Counted from the first letter of the stretch, positions 33,877 through 42,737 are shown. The stretch is DNA of 43,213 nt from Oscillospiraceae bacterium (GCA_015065265.1 SVQQ01000013.1:1-43213); one strand, 5' to 3'. Notes: a model not told the origin generated them from the letters alone. Program-made: numbers and translations.

Positions 33877-34557
33877 ATGAAAAGTCAGATTTTCAATTTA
33901 ATCAAAGACCAGACTACTCTTACCTGGGAACAGATTTTAGCAAATATCATTGTTTCGGGAATTGTCGGATTTTTAATTTTCATATCCTATATGATTTCCC
34001 ACCGTGGCACAATTTACAGTAAAAAGTTCAACGTGTCCCTTGTAGTGCTCACCGTACTTACCTCAATGGTAATGACAGTTATCGGAAACAACGTAGCACT
34101 ATCACTTGGTATGGTAGGTGCACTTTCTATCGTTCGTTTCAGAACGGCAATTAAGGATTCAAGAGATACAGTCTATATATTCTGGACAATTATCGTAGGT
34201 ATCTGTTGCGGTGTCGGTGACTACGTGGTTGCGGCAATCGGAAGCGGAGTTGTATTTATCATTCTTCTTATCTTCGGCGCAATCAAAAACAATAACCGTA
34301 TGCTTGTAATTATCCGCGCAAATCGAACAAAAGAAGCGGCAATTCAAGGACTTATGTTCAAATTCTTCGGTGCAAAAGCCAACCTCAGAGTTAAAAACTC
34401 AACGGAAACTTCCATCGAATTTATCTATGAAATTACAGCAAAGATGCTCTCTTTTGCCGAGAGAAAAAACAATATCACAATCTGCGACGAGATTTATAAA
34501 ATCGGTAACGTTGAATACGTAAATACCGTAATGCAAAACGACGAGATTTCCAACTGA
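33877..34557 (+). CDS. DUF4956-family integral membrane protein
   Basis: 226 aa. Hydrophobic segments lie at about 24-42, 50-70, 72-90, 100-118 and 120-138, followed by a soluble C-terminal domain of about 85 aa. The segment NNVALSLGMVGALSIVRFRTAI followed by KD..D is the hallmark of DUF4956 (here: LGMVGALSIVRFRT at about 72-85). Gene starts 2 nt after the deacetylase stop. DUF4956 genes frequently sit with VTC and CotH genes; no reaction is established. A role as membrane channel or partner for VTC/CotH phosphate chemistry is inference. Confidence 0.85.
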   Translation: MKSQIFNLIKDQTTLTWEQILANIIVSGIVGFLIFISYMISHRGTIYSKKFNVSLVVLTVLTSMVMTVIGNNVALSLGMVGALSIVRFRTAIKDSRDTVYIFWTIIVGICCGVGDYVVAAIGSGVVFIILLIFGAIKNNNRMLVIIRANRTKEAAIQGLMFKFFGAKANLRVKNSTETSIEFIYEITAKMLSFAERKNNITICDEIYKIGNVEYVNTVMQNDEISN

Positions 34558-34563
34558 TTTTTT

Positions 34564-34580
34564 AGGAGGCGACAGGATTG
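34564..34580 (+). promoter_or_regulatory. Strong ribosome site deciding a TTG start (CotH gene)
   Basis: AGGAGGCG at 34564-34571, 8 nt from AGGAGG to TTG at 34578. No ATG or GTG is nearby in frame before the TM segment begins, so TTG is the likely start. Confidence 0.65.
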
Positions 34581-36059
34581 AAATACAAAATAATAGGTTT
34601 ATCCGCAGTCGCCTTAGTGCTATGGGCGGTAATACTTATAAGTTTTTTAATGCCCGAAGACAACGGAAAAAGATACATAGAACACGTGACCGCCGAGGAA
34701 AAAACTCCTTGCAACCTACACGTTGAAGGGACTCTTTGTACACATCTTCCCATTGTAAGTATCAATACAAAGGGAGTGGAAATCCCGGGAAAACCCATAT
34801 ACGACGAAGACGATTATGTCATCGGCTACACCACAGCACAGGACGGAACAACAACTATAAAGGCAACCCTCGACGTAGTTGATAACGAAAGTACTTATAA
34901 TCATATTTCGGATACCGCAGAGAGTATGGGCGAAATTATGATAAGAGTCAGAGGCCACTCTTCAAGGAGATTTGAAAAACCTAACTATTTTTTGCGATTT
35001 GTAAATTCCGACGGAACAAATAACGCACAAGAATTTCTCGGAATGGACGCCCATCACGAATGGGCACTTCACGGTCCATTCCTTGATAAAACTCTAATCA
35101 GAAACTATATGTGGTATAACATCGCAGGGGAGATAATGGAATATAGCCCCAACGTGAGATTTTGCGAGTTAATAGTAAACGGCGAATACAGAGGACTGTA
35201 TCTTGCTCTTGAAATGATAACCGCAGGAAAAGAAGGAGCAAGACTCAATCTTCAAGTTAATAAAAAAGACAATACCTTTTCAGGCTACGCCCTTCGGCTT
35301 GACTGGGGGGACACAGAAGAAGAAAACAAATTTTATCCCTTCACAAACTATACCACAAGGGCAAAAACTCAACACGAACTTGTTTATCCAGGCGCAAAAA
35401 ATATGACACCCGAACTCAAAGAAGCCATAAAAAACGAGTTCTCTTTATTTGAAAAAACTCTTTATTCCTACGATTATAAAAGCGACAAATACGGATACGA
35501 AAATTATATTGACGTAGACTCCTTTGTTGATTACTTCTTAATAAATGAACTCACCTGTAACTATGACGCAGGTTCACTTTCCACCTATATGTATAAAGAC
35601 GTAGACGGAAAATATAAAATGTGTGTCTGGGATTTTAACTCAGCCTGTGACTTCTATCAGGAAAGCGCAGTGCCAACAGACGATTTCAGACTCGTTTCTG
35701 CCTTGTGGTACCAAATGTTTTTCAAGGACCCCGACTTTACCGATAGAGTAATTGAAAGATACTACGAACTCAGAAAAACAGTATTCAGTGAAGAGTATTT
35801 ATTTGACTTTATCGACGGTACGGTAGAATACCTTGATACAGCCATTGACCGCAACTTTGAAAAATGGGGTTACACCTTCGATAAAGAATACGACCTTCTT
35901 CATCCAAGTGCGAGAAACCCCAGAACGTACGAAGAATCAATTACACAACTTAAAAATTTCCTCACAAAGAGAATTGCGTTTATGGACGAAAATATAGAGT
36001 CGCTTCGTCAGAACAGCGCCGAATCAAAAACGAAAAAATATAACGAAGGCTCAGAATAA
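34578..36059 (+). CDS. CotH-family kinase-like protein, membrane-anchored
   Basis: 493 aa with a TTG start. N-terminal TM at about 4-26 (IIGLSAVALVLWAVILISFL), so the bulk is extracytoplasmic. CotH features: RVRGHSSRRFEKPNYFLRF (about 115-135), WALHGPFLDKTLIRN, GLYLALEMI, ALRLDWGD (about 235) and KMCVWDFNSACD (about 350) with the metal-binding Asp. Spore-coat CotH is an atypical protein kinase phosphorylating CotB/CotG. Here the neighbours are polymer-synthesis genes, so a surface protein or glycan substrate is likely. Gap of 20 nt on each side. Confidence 0.88.
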   Translation: MKYKIIGLSAVALVLWAVILISFLMPEDNGKRYIEHVTAEEKTPCNLHVEGTLCTHLPIVSINTKGVEIPGKPIYDEDDYVIGYTTAQDGTTTIKATLDVVDNESTYNHISDTAESMGEIMIRVRGHSSRRFEKPNYFLRFVNSDGTNNAQEFLGMDAHHEWALHGPFLDKTLIRNYMWYNIAGEIMEYSPNVRFCELIVNGEYRGLYLALEMITAGKEGARLNLQVNKKDNTFSGYALRLDWGDTEEENKFYPFTNYTTRAKTQHELVYPGAKNMTPELKEAIKNEFSLFEKTLYSYDYKSDKYGYENYIDVDSFVDYFLINELTCNYDAGSLSTYMYKDVDGKYKMCVWDFNSACDFYQESAVPTDDFRLVSALWYQMFFKDPDFTDRVIERYYELRKTVFSEEYLFDFIDGTVEYLDTAIDRNFEKWGYTFDKEYDLLHPSARNPRTYEESITQLKNFLTKRIAFMDENIESLRQNSAESKTKKYNEGSE

Positions 36060-36065
36060 AAGAAA

Positions 36066-36082
36066 GGGAGGTACAGGCTTTG
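36066..36082 (+). promoter_or_regulatory. Strong ribosome site deciding a second TTG start
   Basis: GGGAGG at 36066-36071, 8 nt before TTG at 36080, the same spacing and start codon as in the preceding CotH gene. Confidence 0.65.
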
Positions 36083-38251
36083 AAAAAATTTATTATTATA
36101 ATATCCGTCATTCTCCTTGTACTTCTCACGTTAGACTGGCTCTACTTTTATGAAGGCGTATATTTCAGTTTTGGCAAAGAAAAGCCCGTAGAATACTTTA
36201 TGAAGGTTGACGGGGAAGAAATATATATGAAAAAAGGGGACACCTTTGAGCCTTTTGGAATTAAAGGCGTGAATTTAGGTTCAGGTCTTCCTGGCGAATG
36301 GGCAACTTCATTTGCTATTGATAAGGAAACCTATTTAAGATGGTTTACATATATTCAGGAAATGGGAGCCAACACAATCCGCGTATATACTATACAAAAC
36401 GATACCTTCTATAATGCCTTTTACGACTATAACGTCAATAATCCCGACCCACTTTATATAATTCACGGCGTTTGGGTAAACGACTACGTGCAAAACTCAC
36501 ACAGAGACGCTTTTAGCGAAGACTTTTACGACACCTTTTTAACCGACAGTAAAATTATGGTGGACGTAATCCACGGAAACAGAAAACTCAATCCCGGAAA
36601 AGTCAACAGTGCAGGAAGCGGTACTTATAAAAAAGATATTTCCCAGTGGGTGATCGGCTATATTTTAGGTATCGAATGGGACGATATGACAGTGGCATAT
36701 ACCGACGATTTGTACCGAGGTAAAGAGGGCTATAATTCTTATCAGGGTAAGTATATGTACACTTCAGAGGACGCCACCCCCTTTGAGACAATGCTGACTA
36801 TGGTAGGGGATAAGGTCATCGAATATGAAACCACACGTTACGGTACCCAAAGACTCGTAGCCTTTTCTAACTGGCCTACAACCGACCCCTTCGAATACCC
36901 CGAACTAATTAAGAATTTCTTTATGAAGTGCGCACGGGTAGACACCGAACACATAAAGACAACCGATAAATTTTTGACAGGTCAGTTTGCATCATATCAC
37001 GTTTATCCCTATTACCCTTATTATTTAAGCTTTGCAGAAGATTGGTCTGTGTTTGGACTTGAATCAAAGGAAGCCTTCCGAGACGAACTTGGAAGAATAA
37101 ACGCCTACCGCGCCTACCTTCAGATGCTTAACAATCACCATTCAATGCCCGTTGTAATTTCTGAATTCGGAGTTTCCACAGGCAGAGGTATGGCACAGGT
37201 AGACAAGGACACAGGCAGAAACCAGGGTAACACCTCGGAACAGGCTCAGGGACAGGCGCTTGTGGCTTGTTGGGAAGACATTAAAATAACAGGTTGCAAC
37301 GGCGGATGTGTCTTCACCTGGCAGGATGAGTGGTTTAAGAGAACCTGGAACACTATGCACTCAATCAGACTTGATAGAACTGCCTATTGGTCCGACTATC
37401 AGACAAACGAGCAGTATTTCGGACTTTTATCCTTTGACCCTGGCGAAGAAGAGTCTGTTTGCTACGTCGACGGTGACGTGTCGGAATGGACAAAAGAGGA
37501 CAAGGTAGTCACAGGGGACGTGGAACTTTCCGTTAAGTACGACGAAAAGTTTATGTACTTCCTTGTAAAGAAAGAAGACCTCGATTTTGAAAACGAAACA
37601 CTCTATATCCCTATTGACACCACCCAAAAAAGCGGAAGCAACTACTGCGAAAACTTCGGCATAAAATTTGACAGAGATGCAGATTTTGTAATTGTCATCG
37701 ACGGAAAAGATAACAGTCGCATATTGGTACAGGAACGCTACGATGCCCTTCGTTCAACCTATTCCAAGGACATTTACAAATTCGACACCTACCTAAAATA
37801 TAATATCCCCGATAAAAATTCTCCCAAATTTGTAACTGTTGAATTGATTCTTCGTACCGCTATCGCCCTTTCCCCCGAAACTAAGGAAACCGTTGCGGAA
37901 AGTTACGAAACAGGCACACTGCTATACGGAAACGCTAACCCCAAAAGCGAAAACTTCAATTCACTTGCAGACTTCATTACAAATGGCGACTATATCGAAA
38001 TTAAATTACCCTGGCAGATTATGAACTTTGCCGACCCCTCTAAAATGCAGATTCACGACGATTATTACGACGGAAACTACGGAATCAAGCATATCACCAT
38101 CAAGAAGATGTATTTAGGAGTAGGAACAGGTGATAAGAGAATCCCCCTTTCTGAAATGAAACTTAAAGGTTGGGGCAATAAAGTAACCTATCACGAGAGA
38201 CTTAAAAGTTCATATTATATAATGCAGGATTTATGGAAGGAGGGTGACTGA
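36080..38251 (+). CDS. Membrane-anchored glycosidase-like TIM-barrel protein
   Basis: 723 aa with a TTG start. N-terminal TM at about 3-22 (FIIIISVILLVLLTLDWLYF), the rest outside. The segment FGIKGVNLGSGLPG and the barrel to about 470 fit clan GH-A. The candidate nucleophile is Glu in VVISEFGVS (about 363). In place of the usual Asn-Glu acid/base, the matching strand reads GYILGIEWDD (about 195). The HVYPYYPYY segment is aromatic-rich, as in sugar-binding clefts. A C-terminal domain (about 470-720; YVDGDVSEWTKED) resembles DOMON/CBM9-type beta sandwiches. It may trim or remodel the exported polymer. Two nt before the HEAT-repeat gene. Confidence 0.75.
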   Translation: MKKFIIIISVILLVLLTLDWLYFYEGVYFSFGKEKPVEYFMKVDGEEIYMKKGDTFEPFGIKGVNLGSGLPGEWATSFAIDKETYLRWFTYIQEMGANTIRVYTIQNDTFYNAFYDYNVNNPDPLYIIHGVWVNDYVQNSHRDAFSEDFYDTFLTDSKIMVDVIHGNRKLNPGKVNSAGSGTYKKDISQWVIGYILGIEWDDMTVAYTDDLYRGKEGYNSYQGKYMYTSEDATPFETMLTMVGDKVIEYETTRYGTQRLVAFSNWPTTDPFEYPELIKNFFMKCARVDTEHIKTTDKFLTGQFASYHVYPYYPYYLSFAEDWSVFGLESKEAFRDELGRINAYRAYLQMLNNHHSMPVVISEFGVSTGRGMAQVDKDTGRNQGNTSEQAQGQALVACWEDIKITGCNGGCVFTWQDEWFKRTWNTMHSIRLDRTAYWSDYQTNEQYFGLLSFDPGEEESVCYVDGDVSEWTKEDKVVTGDVELSVKYDEKFMYFLVKKEDLDFENETLYIPIDTTQKSGSNYCENFGIKFDRDADFVIVIDGKDNSRILVQERYDALRSTYSKDIYKFDTYLKYNIPDKNSPKFVTVELILRTAIALSPETKETVAESYETGTLLYGNANPKSENFNSLADFITNGDYIEIKLPWQIMNFADPSKMQIHDDYYDGNYGIKHITIKKMYLGVGTGDKRIPLSEMKLKGWGNKVTYHERLKSSYYIMQDLWKEGD

Positions 38252-38253
38252 AA

Positions 38254-39360
38254 ATGAAGATAGAAATAATGATTTATTTGTATATAGCAATCTGCGTCAG
38301 TATGATTTTATATAACGTCGTTTACGTTTTCATTTTAAGACACCGAGAAAAATCCCTTTCCTCAAATTCTCAAAAATTTGAAAAAATAATATACCAAGAG
38401 TTAGAAAAACTGAAAAACGGAGAAGAGATAAACGAAAAACATAAAAAATTTCTTCGCAAAAAACTTGATAAGACCTCAGGAATTACCGCCTTCGATAAGG
38501 CTTTGGAAAAGACCTTCGAGACAGAACCCGAAATGACGTCAACTTATCTTGTAAATACCTTTTCTGTCTTTGAATATCTCACTCACAGATACATAACGAA
38601 AGATACCCTAAAAATCGCATATTTTCCTTATATACTCTATAAGTACGACATCTTAAAGCACCACGAAAGCGAAAGGCTTGTAGATGCACTCCTTGACCTG
38701 TTGAGGTCTGTAAACGTCTATTGCAGAGAAAACACACTGAAAGCCATTTACAGTATGCAAAAGCCTGACGTGGTAGTAAGCGCCTTGAAGATAATTGACA
38801 CGAATTTATCATTTCATCATCCGAAACTTATCTGCGACGGACTTATGTTCTATAAGGGCGACAAGGACGTTTTAAAGTACAAACTTTTAGATAACTTCAA
38901 GCACTTTTCCGTACAGATGAAGGTTAATATCTTAAACTATTTTAGATTTGCAAACCTTCGCCTTGACGACGAAATGCTTGACATCTTAAAAGACGAAAAG
39001 GAGAACCGAGAAATACGTTTTTCTGTTATTCGTTATTTTGAAAAATTCCCCACCGATAAGGCAAGACCCGTAATTTTAAACCTTGCCGAAAACGAAGAGG
39101 GAAGAGACTGGGAGTATCAGGCAATTTCCACTTCCGCCCTAAAATCTTACCCTGGGGACGACACTTTTAGAATTTTAGTGAAAAACCTTTCAAGTTCAAA
39201 TTGGCACGTAAGACAAAACAGTGCAATTTCCTGCGAAAAACTCGGCTATACCTATCACGACCTTATAAACGTTTTTGACGGAAACGACAGATACGCCCGT
39301 GAAATGATGAGATACCGACTTGACAGAAGAAATGCAGAAAAAGAGGCGGTGAAGGTGTAA
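38254..39360 (+). CDS. Membrane-anchored HEAT-repeat-like protein
   Basis: 368 aa. One N-terminal TM at about 5-26 (YLYIAICVSMILYNVVYVFI), then a charged helical region. From about 90 to 355 it is built of paired helices typical of HEAT repeats (VNVYCRENTLKAIYSM, NREIRFSVIRYFEKF, WHVRQNSAISCEKLG). The soluble part should be cytoplasmic if the N-terminus is outside. Its TAA overlaps the ATG of the GT2 synthase, so it is probably made stoichiometrically with it and acts as scaffold or regulatory partner. No known enzymatic motif. Confidence 0.8.
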   Translation: MKIEIMIYLYIAICVSMILYNVVYVFILRHREKSLSSNSQKFEKIIYQELEKLKNGEEINEKHKKFLRKKLDKTSGITAFDKALEKTFETEPEMTSTYLVNTFSVFEYLTHRYITKDTLKIAYFPYILYKYDILKHHESERLVDALLDLLRSVNVYCRENTLKAIYSMQKPDVVVSALKIIDTNLSFHHPKLICDGLMFYKGDKDVLKYKLLDNFKHFSVQMKVNILNYFRFANLRLDDEMLDILKDEKENREIRFSVIRYFEKFPTDKARPVILNLAENEEGRDWEYQAISTSALKSYPGDDTFRILVKNLSSSNWHVRQNSAISCEKLGYTYHDLINVFDGNDRYAREMMRYRLDRRNAEKEAVKV

Positions 39361-40757
39361 TGGAAACTGTCAAACTTATTTATGATATCATCGGCTCTTG
39401 CTTTATAGTATATCTAATCGGTTATTCCACCTTTTTGTTCTTATCTGTGGTAATCGGCGCTACAACCCTCTACCATAAAAAGATGCAGAACAGACTTATG
39501 AATAAGTTTACAGACAACTATTTTGTGCCAATTACTATAGTTGTCCCTGCCTATAACGAAGAGGTAACCGTTGTACAGACCGTAAAATCACTTCTCACCC
39601 TTGACTATAAACTCTATGAAATCGTAGTAGTAGACGACGGTTCCAAGGACACAACCTCACAGAAACTTATCGACGCCTACAATATGCATCAGGTAAGACG
39701 TCCCCTTCACAGAAGTATCGAGTGTCAGCCCGAGGAGTTTATCTACGAGTCCCACGAGCAGAAAGTGCCCCTTACCTTAATCCGTAAGAAAAACGGCGGT
39801 AAGGCAGACGCTCTCAATATGGGAATCAATGCCGCTCAGTATCCATACTTCATTTGTATGGACGCCGACTCCGTTTTGCAGTACGACTCACTTAAAAAAC
39901 TCGTTGTCCCTGTTTTAGAAGAGGAAAACGTAGTTGCAGTTGGCGGAACAGTACGCCCCTCTAACGACGTTGAACTTTTTGAAGGCAAGGTAAAAAAGTA
40001 CCGACTTCCAACAAATATTTTAGCCTGTATGCAACTTTTGGAATACGACCGTTCCTTCTTGGCATCACGAATTCTCTTCGACAAATTCAATGGTTCTCTC
40101 ATCATATCAGGAGCATTTGGAATGTTCAAAAAAGAAACGGTAATCGCCGCAGGAGGCTACGACCACGGTACTATGGGTGAAGATATGGAACTTGTAGTAA
40201 AACTTCACTCCTACTGCCTAGCAAACAAAATTCCGTATTCTATAAAATATGCAACCGATGCAGTCTGTTGGACGCAGGTCCCCGAAAAACTCGGCGACCT
40301 TAAAAAACAGAGAAAACGTTGGCACCTTGGACTTTTCCAGACTATGTGGAAGCATAAGAAAATGATGGCAAACGTTAAATACGGAGCAGTGGGAGTTGTT
40401 TCGTATATGTATTTTTTGTTGTACGAATTACTTTCCCCATTTATCGAAGTTTTCGGCGTATTTACAATGGTAGCCGCCTACTTCTTTAATCTGCTCAATT
40501 TAAAGTTTATGATCATCTTTATGCTCACTTACGCATTGTATAATTCTATACTTACTTTAACCGCATTCTTTTCGAGAATTCAGACTATTGACTTGACTGT
40601 TAAATTCAGAGATTTTTTAAAGGCAATTCTTTTATGCTTTTTTGAAGTTACCACGTTAAGATTCATTATGGCATTCGTGCGACTCACCGCATTCAAAGGC
40701 TATAAAAAGAAAAAACTTGACTGGGGACGAATTGAAAGAAAGGCAATGAATATTTAG
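39360..40757 (+). CDS. Processive family 2 glycosyltransferase (cellulose/poly-GlcNAc synthase-like)
   Basis: 465 aa. TM at about 10-32. The GT-A domain has VPAYNEE (62-68), VVVDDGS, the DxD motif D168-A-D170, the acceptor-site E274-D275 in MGEDMEL, and the processivity motif Q317-R-K-R-W321. Two to three C-terminal TM helices lie at about 340-440. This arrangement fits BcsA/PgaC/HasA-like synthases that polymerise and export beta-linked glycans. No PilZ domain is present after the last TM. The neighbouring deacetylase suggests a GlcNAc-containing product (inference). Confidence 0.92.
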   Translation: METVKLIYDIIGSCFIVYLIGYSTFLFLSVVIGATTLYHKKMQNRLMNKFTDNYFVPITIVVPAYNEEVTVVQTVKSLLTLDYKLYEIVVVDDGSKDTTSQKLIDAYNMHQVRRPLHRSIECQPEEFIYESHEQKVPLTLIRKKNGGKADALNMGINAAQYPYFICMDADSVLQYDSLKKLVVPVLEEENVVAVGGTVRPSNDVELFEGKVKKYRLPTNILACMQLLEYDRSFLASRILFDKFNGSLIISGAFGMFKKETVIAAGGYDHGTMGEDMELVVKLHSYCLANKIPYSIKYATDAVCWTQVPEKLGDLKKQRKRWHLGLFQTMWKHKKMMANVKYGAVGVVSYMYFLLYELLSPFIEVFGVFTMVAAYFFNLLNLKFMIIFMLTYALYNSILTLTAFFSRIQTIDLTVKFRDFLKAILLCFFEVTTLRFIMAFVRLTAFKGYKKKKLDWGRIERKAMNI

Positions 40758-40776
40758 TACGAAAAGAGGTGAATTG

Positions 40777-42666
40777 ATGAAAAGGCTGATTGTAGCCCTG
40801 ACCCTTACCCTTGCATTTTGTATAACTCCTGTTTTTGCCGATGTTATAACTACCGAAAATACACAGGGATACTCGGATTACGTCTACCTTGCAGGAGATT
40901 ATGATAATTATCCTATCGAATATTACGACAAAGATACAAAGTCTTATAAAGGTGTCATTCCCGACCTACTTGAAATAATATCCACTAAATCCGGCGTTAA
41001 TTTCGTCTACATAAACGGCGATAAAACCGACAAAAATCTTTTAGCAGATAATCTTCAGGTCGATGCTATTTCGTCGTCCAACAGTAACCTTTCAGGCGGT
41101 AAAGACTACCTTGAACTCATTTCGTATAAGAGTGAAGAGGAGACGAGAAAAAGTGGTCTTATTTTCACGTCTGTTGCAGACGACAATGTAATTGAAAAGA
41201 TTAAATTGTCAGCCCTTGAAATTACAAAAGACGAGAAAAACGGTATATATCTGTCATACGCATCAGAAGAGTCAAAACTTAATTACGTATGGATTATAGT
41301 GTCGATTTTTCTGTTTTTACTGCTTATTGTGTTAGTAACTTTACTCCTTGTTCGCATAAAGCGTATGAGAAATGAAAACAGAATTGCAAAACTTCTTGAT
41401 ATCGAAACGGGAATGGGAAACCTGCAGTTCTTTAAGTACCATTTCAGATATACCATAAGCGATGTTTCAAGAAACCTTTACTATATCGCATATATAGTTC
41501 TGGACAGTAGTTATCTTCGCTCCTATCACGGAGACAGTTCTTTTGACGAAGTCTTGAAATATACCGCATCTGTATTATCGGAATATACGGGGGACAGAGA
41601 AATTTCTGCCAGAATAACCGAAAATGGCTTCGCCTTTGCTTTTCAGTCTACTAACGACGAGGATGCAACGACGAGACTTAAAGAAGTTATGTCAAAACTT
41701 AACTCCTTTGAGGGAGTTAAGGGAAAGAATAACAAACTCGTTTTCCATAGTGTAGTCTACCACCTTGCATCTAATGATAAAAACTGCGAAATACTGCTCT
41801 TCAATTTGAGAAAGAATTGTAGCCGAATTTTCGATACCGATAACCAGATAATTGTCTGCGACGTTCATTCTATGAACGTTATTCAGGAAGAAAAGAAAAT
41901 GACTGAAAGTATCTTGAACGGTTTTGAACGTAACGAGTTTAAGATGTACTTGCAGTTTATCGTGGACAATAAAACTAAAAAGATTGTGTCGGCAGAAGCA
42001 CTTTCAAGATGGGACAGTTCTCAGAAAGGACTTGTAGGTCCGGCAAAATATATTGCCAGTATGGAATCGGCAGGACTTATCACAAGACACGACTTTTATA
42101 TGTTGGAACTTGCTTGTCGACAACTTGAAAAATGGAAAAACACCGAATACAGTGATATTTCCATTTCCTGCAACTTCACACGAATTACACTTTCAGAGGA
42201 AAACTTCGTAAGTAAATTTGAAATGATAGCAAACAGTTTTAATTTCGATAAGTCAAAACTTGCTATCGAAATAACCGAAGACGCTATCGAAAAGGATAGA
42301 GAAAACGTAACAAAGAACGTAATGAAGTGTAAAGAACTTGGTTTCAGAGTCTATCTTGACGACTTGGGAAGCGGATATACCTCTCTTGCGAACCTCTGCG
42401 ATTACCCCATCGACGTGGTAAAAATAGACCGAGATATTTTCCTTAAAACAGAAAACGAAAAGGGAAAATCCCTGTTCACAGGAATTATAGCCCTTGCCCA
42501 CAGTTTGAATATTAAAGTTATTTGCGAAGGCGTTGAAACTAAAGCGCAAAACGTCTTTGTAAGTGAATCCCAATGTGACTTTGTCCAAGGATGGTACTAT
42601 TCAAAGGCGCTTCCCTTGGAAGAGTGCGAGTCCTTTATAGAAAAGTATTATTCACAAAACATATAA
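40777..42666 (+). CDS. Membrane c-di-GMP phosphodiesterase (sensor - degenerate GGDEF - EAL)
   Basis: 629 aa from the ATG at 40777 (TTG at 40774 also possible; ribosome site AGAGGTG). Signal-like segment at 1-22, then an extracytoplasmic region of about 145 aa similar to the first lobe of solute-binding proteins (YPIEYYD, GVIPDLLEIIS). TM at 170-192. The GGDEF domain is degenerate (RITENGFAFAF replaces GGDEF). The EAL domain is complete: E407-A-L409, Asn in SCNFTR, Glu in IEITE, D528-D529 in LDDLGSGYTSL, Lys in VKIDR, Glu in CEGVET and Gln in VQGWYYSKAL. It should hydrolyse c-di-GMP and feed back on the operon's own riboswitch. Last gene of the operon. Confidence 0.93.
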   Translation: MKRLIVALTLTLAFCITPVFADVITTENTQGYSDYVYLAGDYDNYPIEYYDKDTKSYKGVIPDLLEIISTKSGVNFVYINGDKTDKNLLADNLQVDAISSSNSNLSGGKDYLELISYKSEEETRKSGLIFTSVADDNVIEKIKLSALEITKDEKNGIYLSYASEESKLNYVWIIVSIFLFLLLIVLVTLLLVRIKRMRNENRIAKLLDIETGMGNLQFFKYHFRYTISDVSRNLYYIAYIVLDSSYLRSYHGDSSFDEVLKYTASVLSEYTGDREISARITENGFAFAFQSTNDEDATTRLKEVMSKLNSFEGVKGKNNKLVFHSVVYHLASNDKNCEILLFNLRKNCSRIFDTDNQIIVCDVHSMNVIQEEKKMTESILNGFERNEFKMYLQFIVDNKTKKIVSAEALSRWDSSQKGLVGPAKYIASMESAGLITRHDFYMLELACRQLEKWKNTEYSDISISCNFTRITLSEENFVSKFEMIANSFNFDKSKLAIEITEDAIEKDRENVTKNVMKCKELGFRVYLDDLGSGYTSLANLCDYPIDVVKIDRDIFLKTENEKGKSLFTGIIALAHSLNIKVICEGVETKAQNVFVSESQCDFVQGWYYSKALPLEECESFIEKYYSQNI

Positions 42667-42667
42667 T

Positions 42668-42702
42668 AAATATCCCCCCGTTTAACGGGGGGATATTTAT
42701 TT
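42668..42702 (+). terminator. Terminator of the c-di-GMP/polymer operon
   Basis: AAATATCCCCCCG (42668-42680) pairs perfectly with CGGGGGGATATTT (42686-42698), 5-nt loop, followed by ATTTAT. Confidence 0.88.
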
Positions 42703-42711
42703 ATACAACGA

Positions 42712-42737
42712 AAGGGCTGACCGCACGGTCAGCCCTT
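42712..42737 (-). terminator. Terminator for the KtrA/TrkA-like gene
   Basis: AAGGGCTGACC (42712-42722) pairs with GGTCAGCCCTT (42727-42737), 4-nt loop. On the minus strand it is followed by TCGTTGTATAAATA, and it lies just past the stop of the minus-strand gene. Confidence 0.7.

Noticed and set aside
39360..40757. PilZ domain in the GT2 synthase
   Set aside because: The protein ends about 25 residues after the last TM segment, leaving no room for PilZ.
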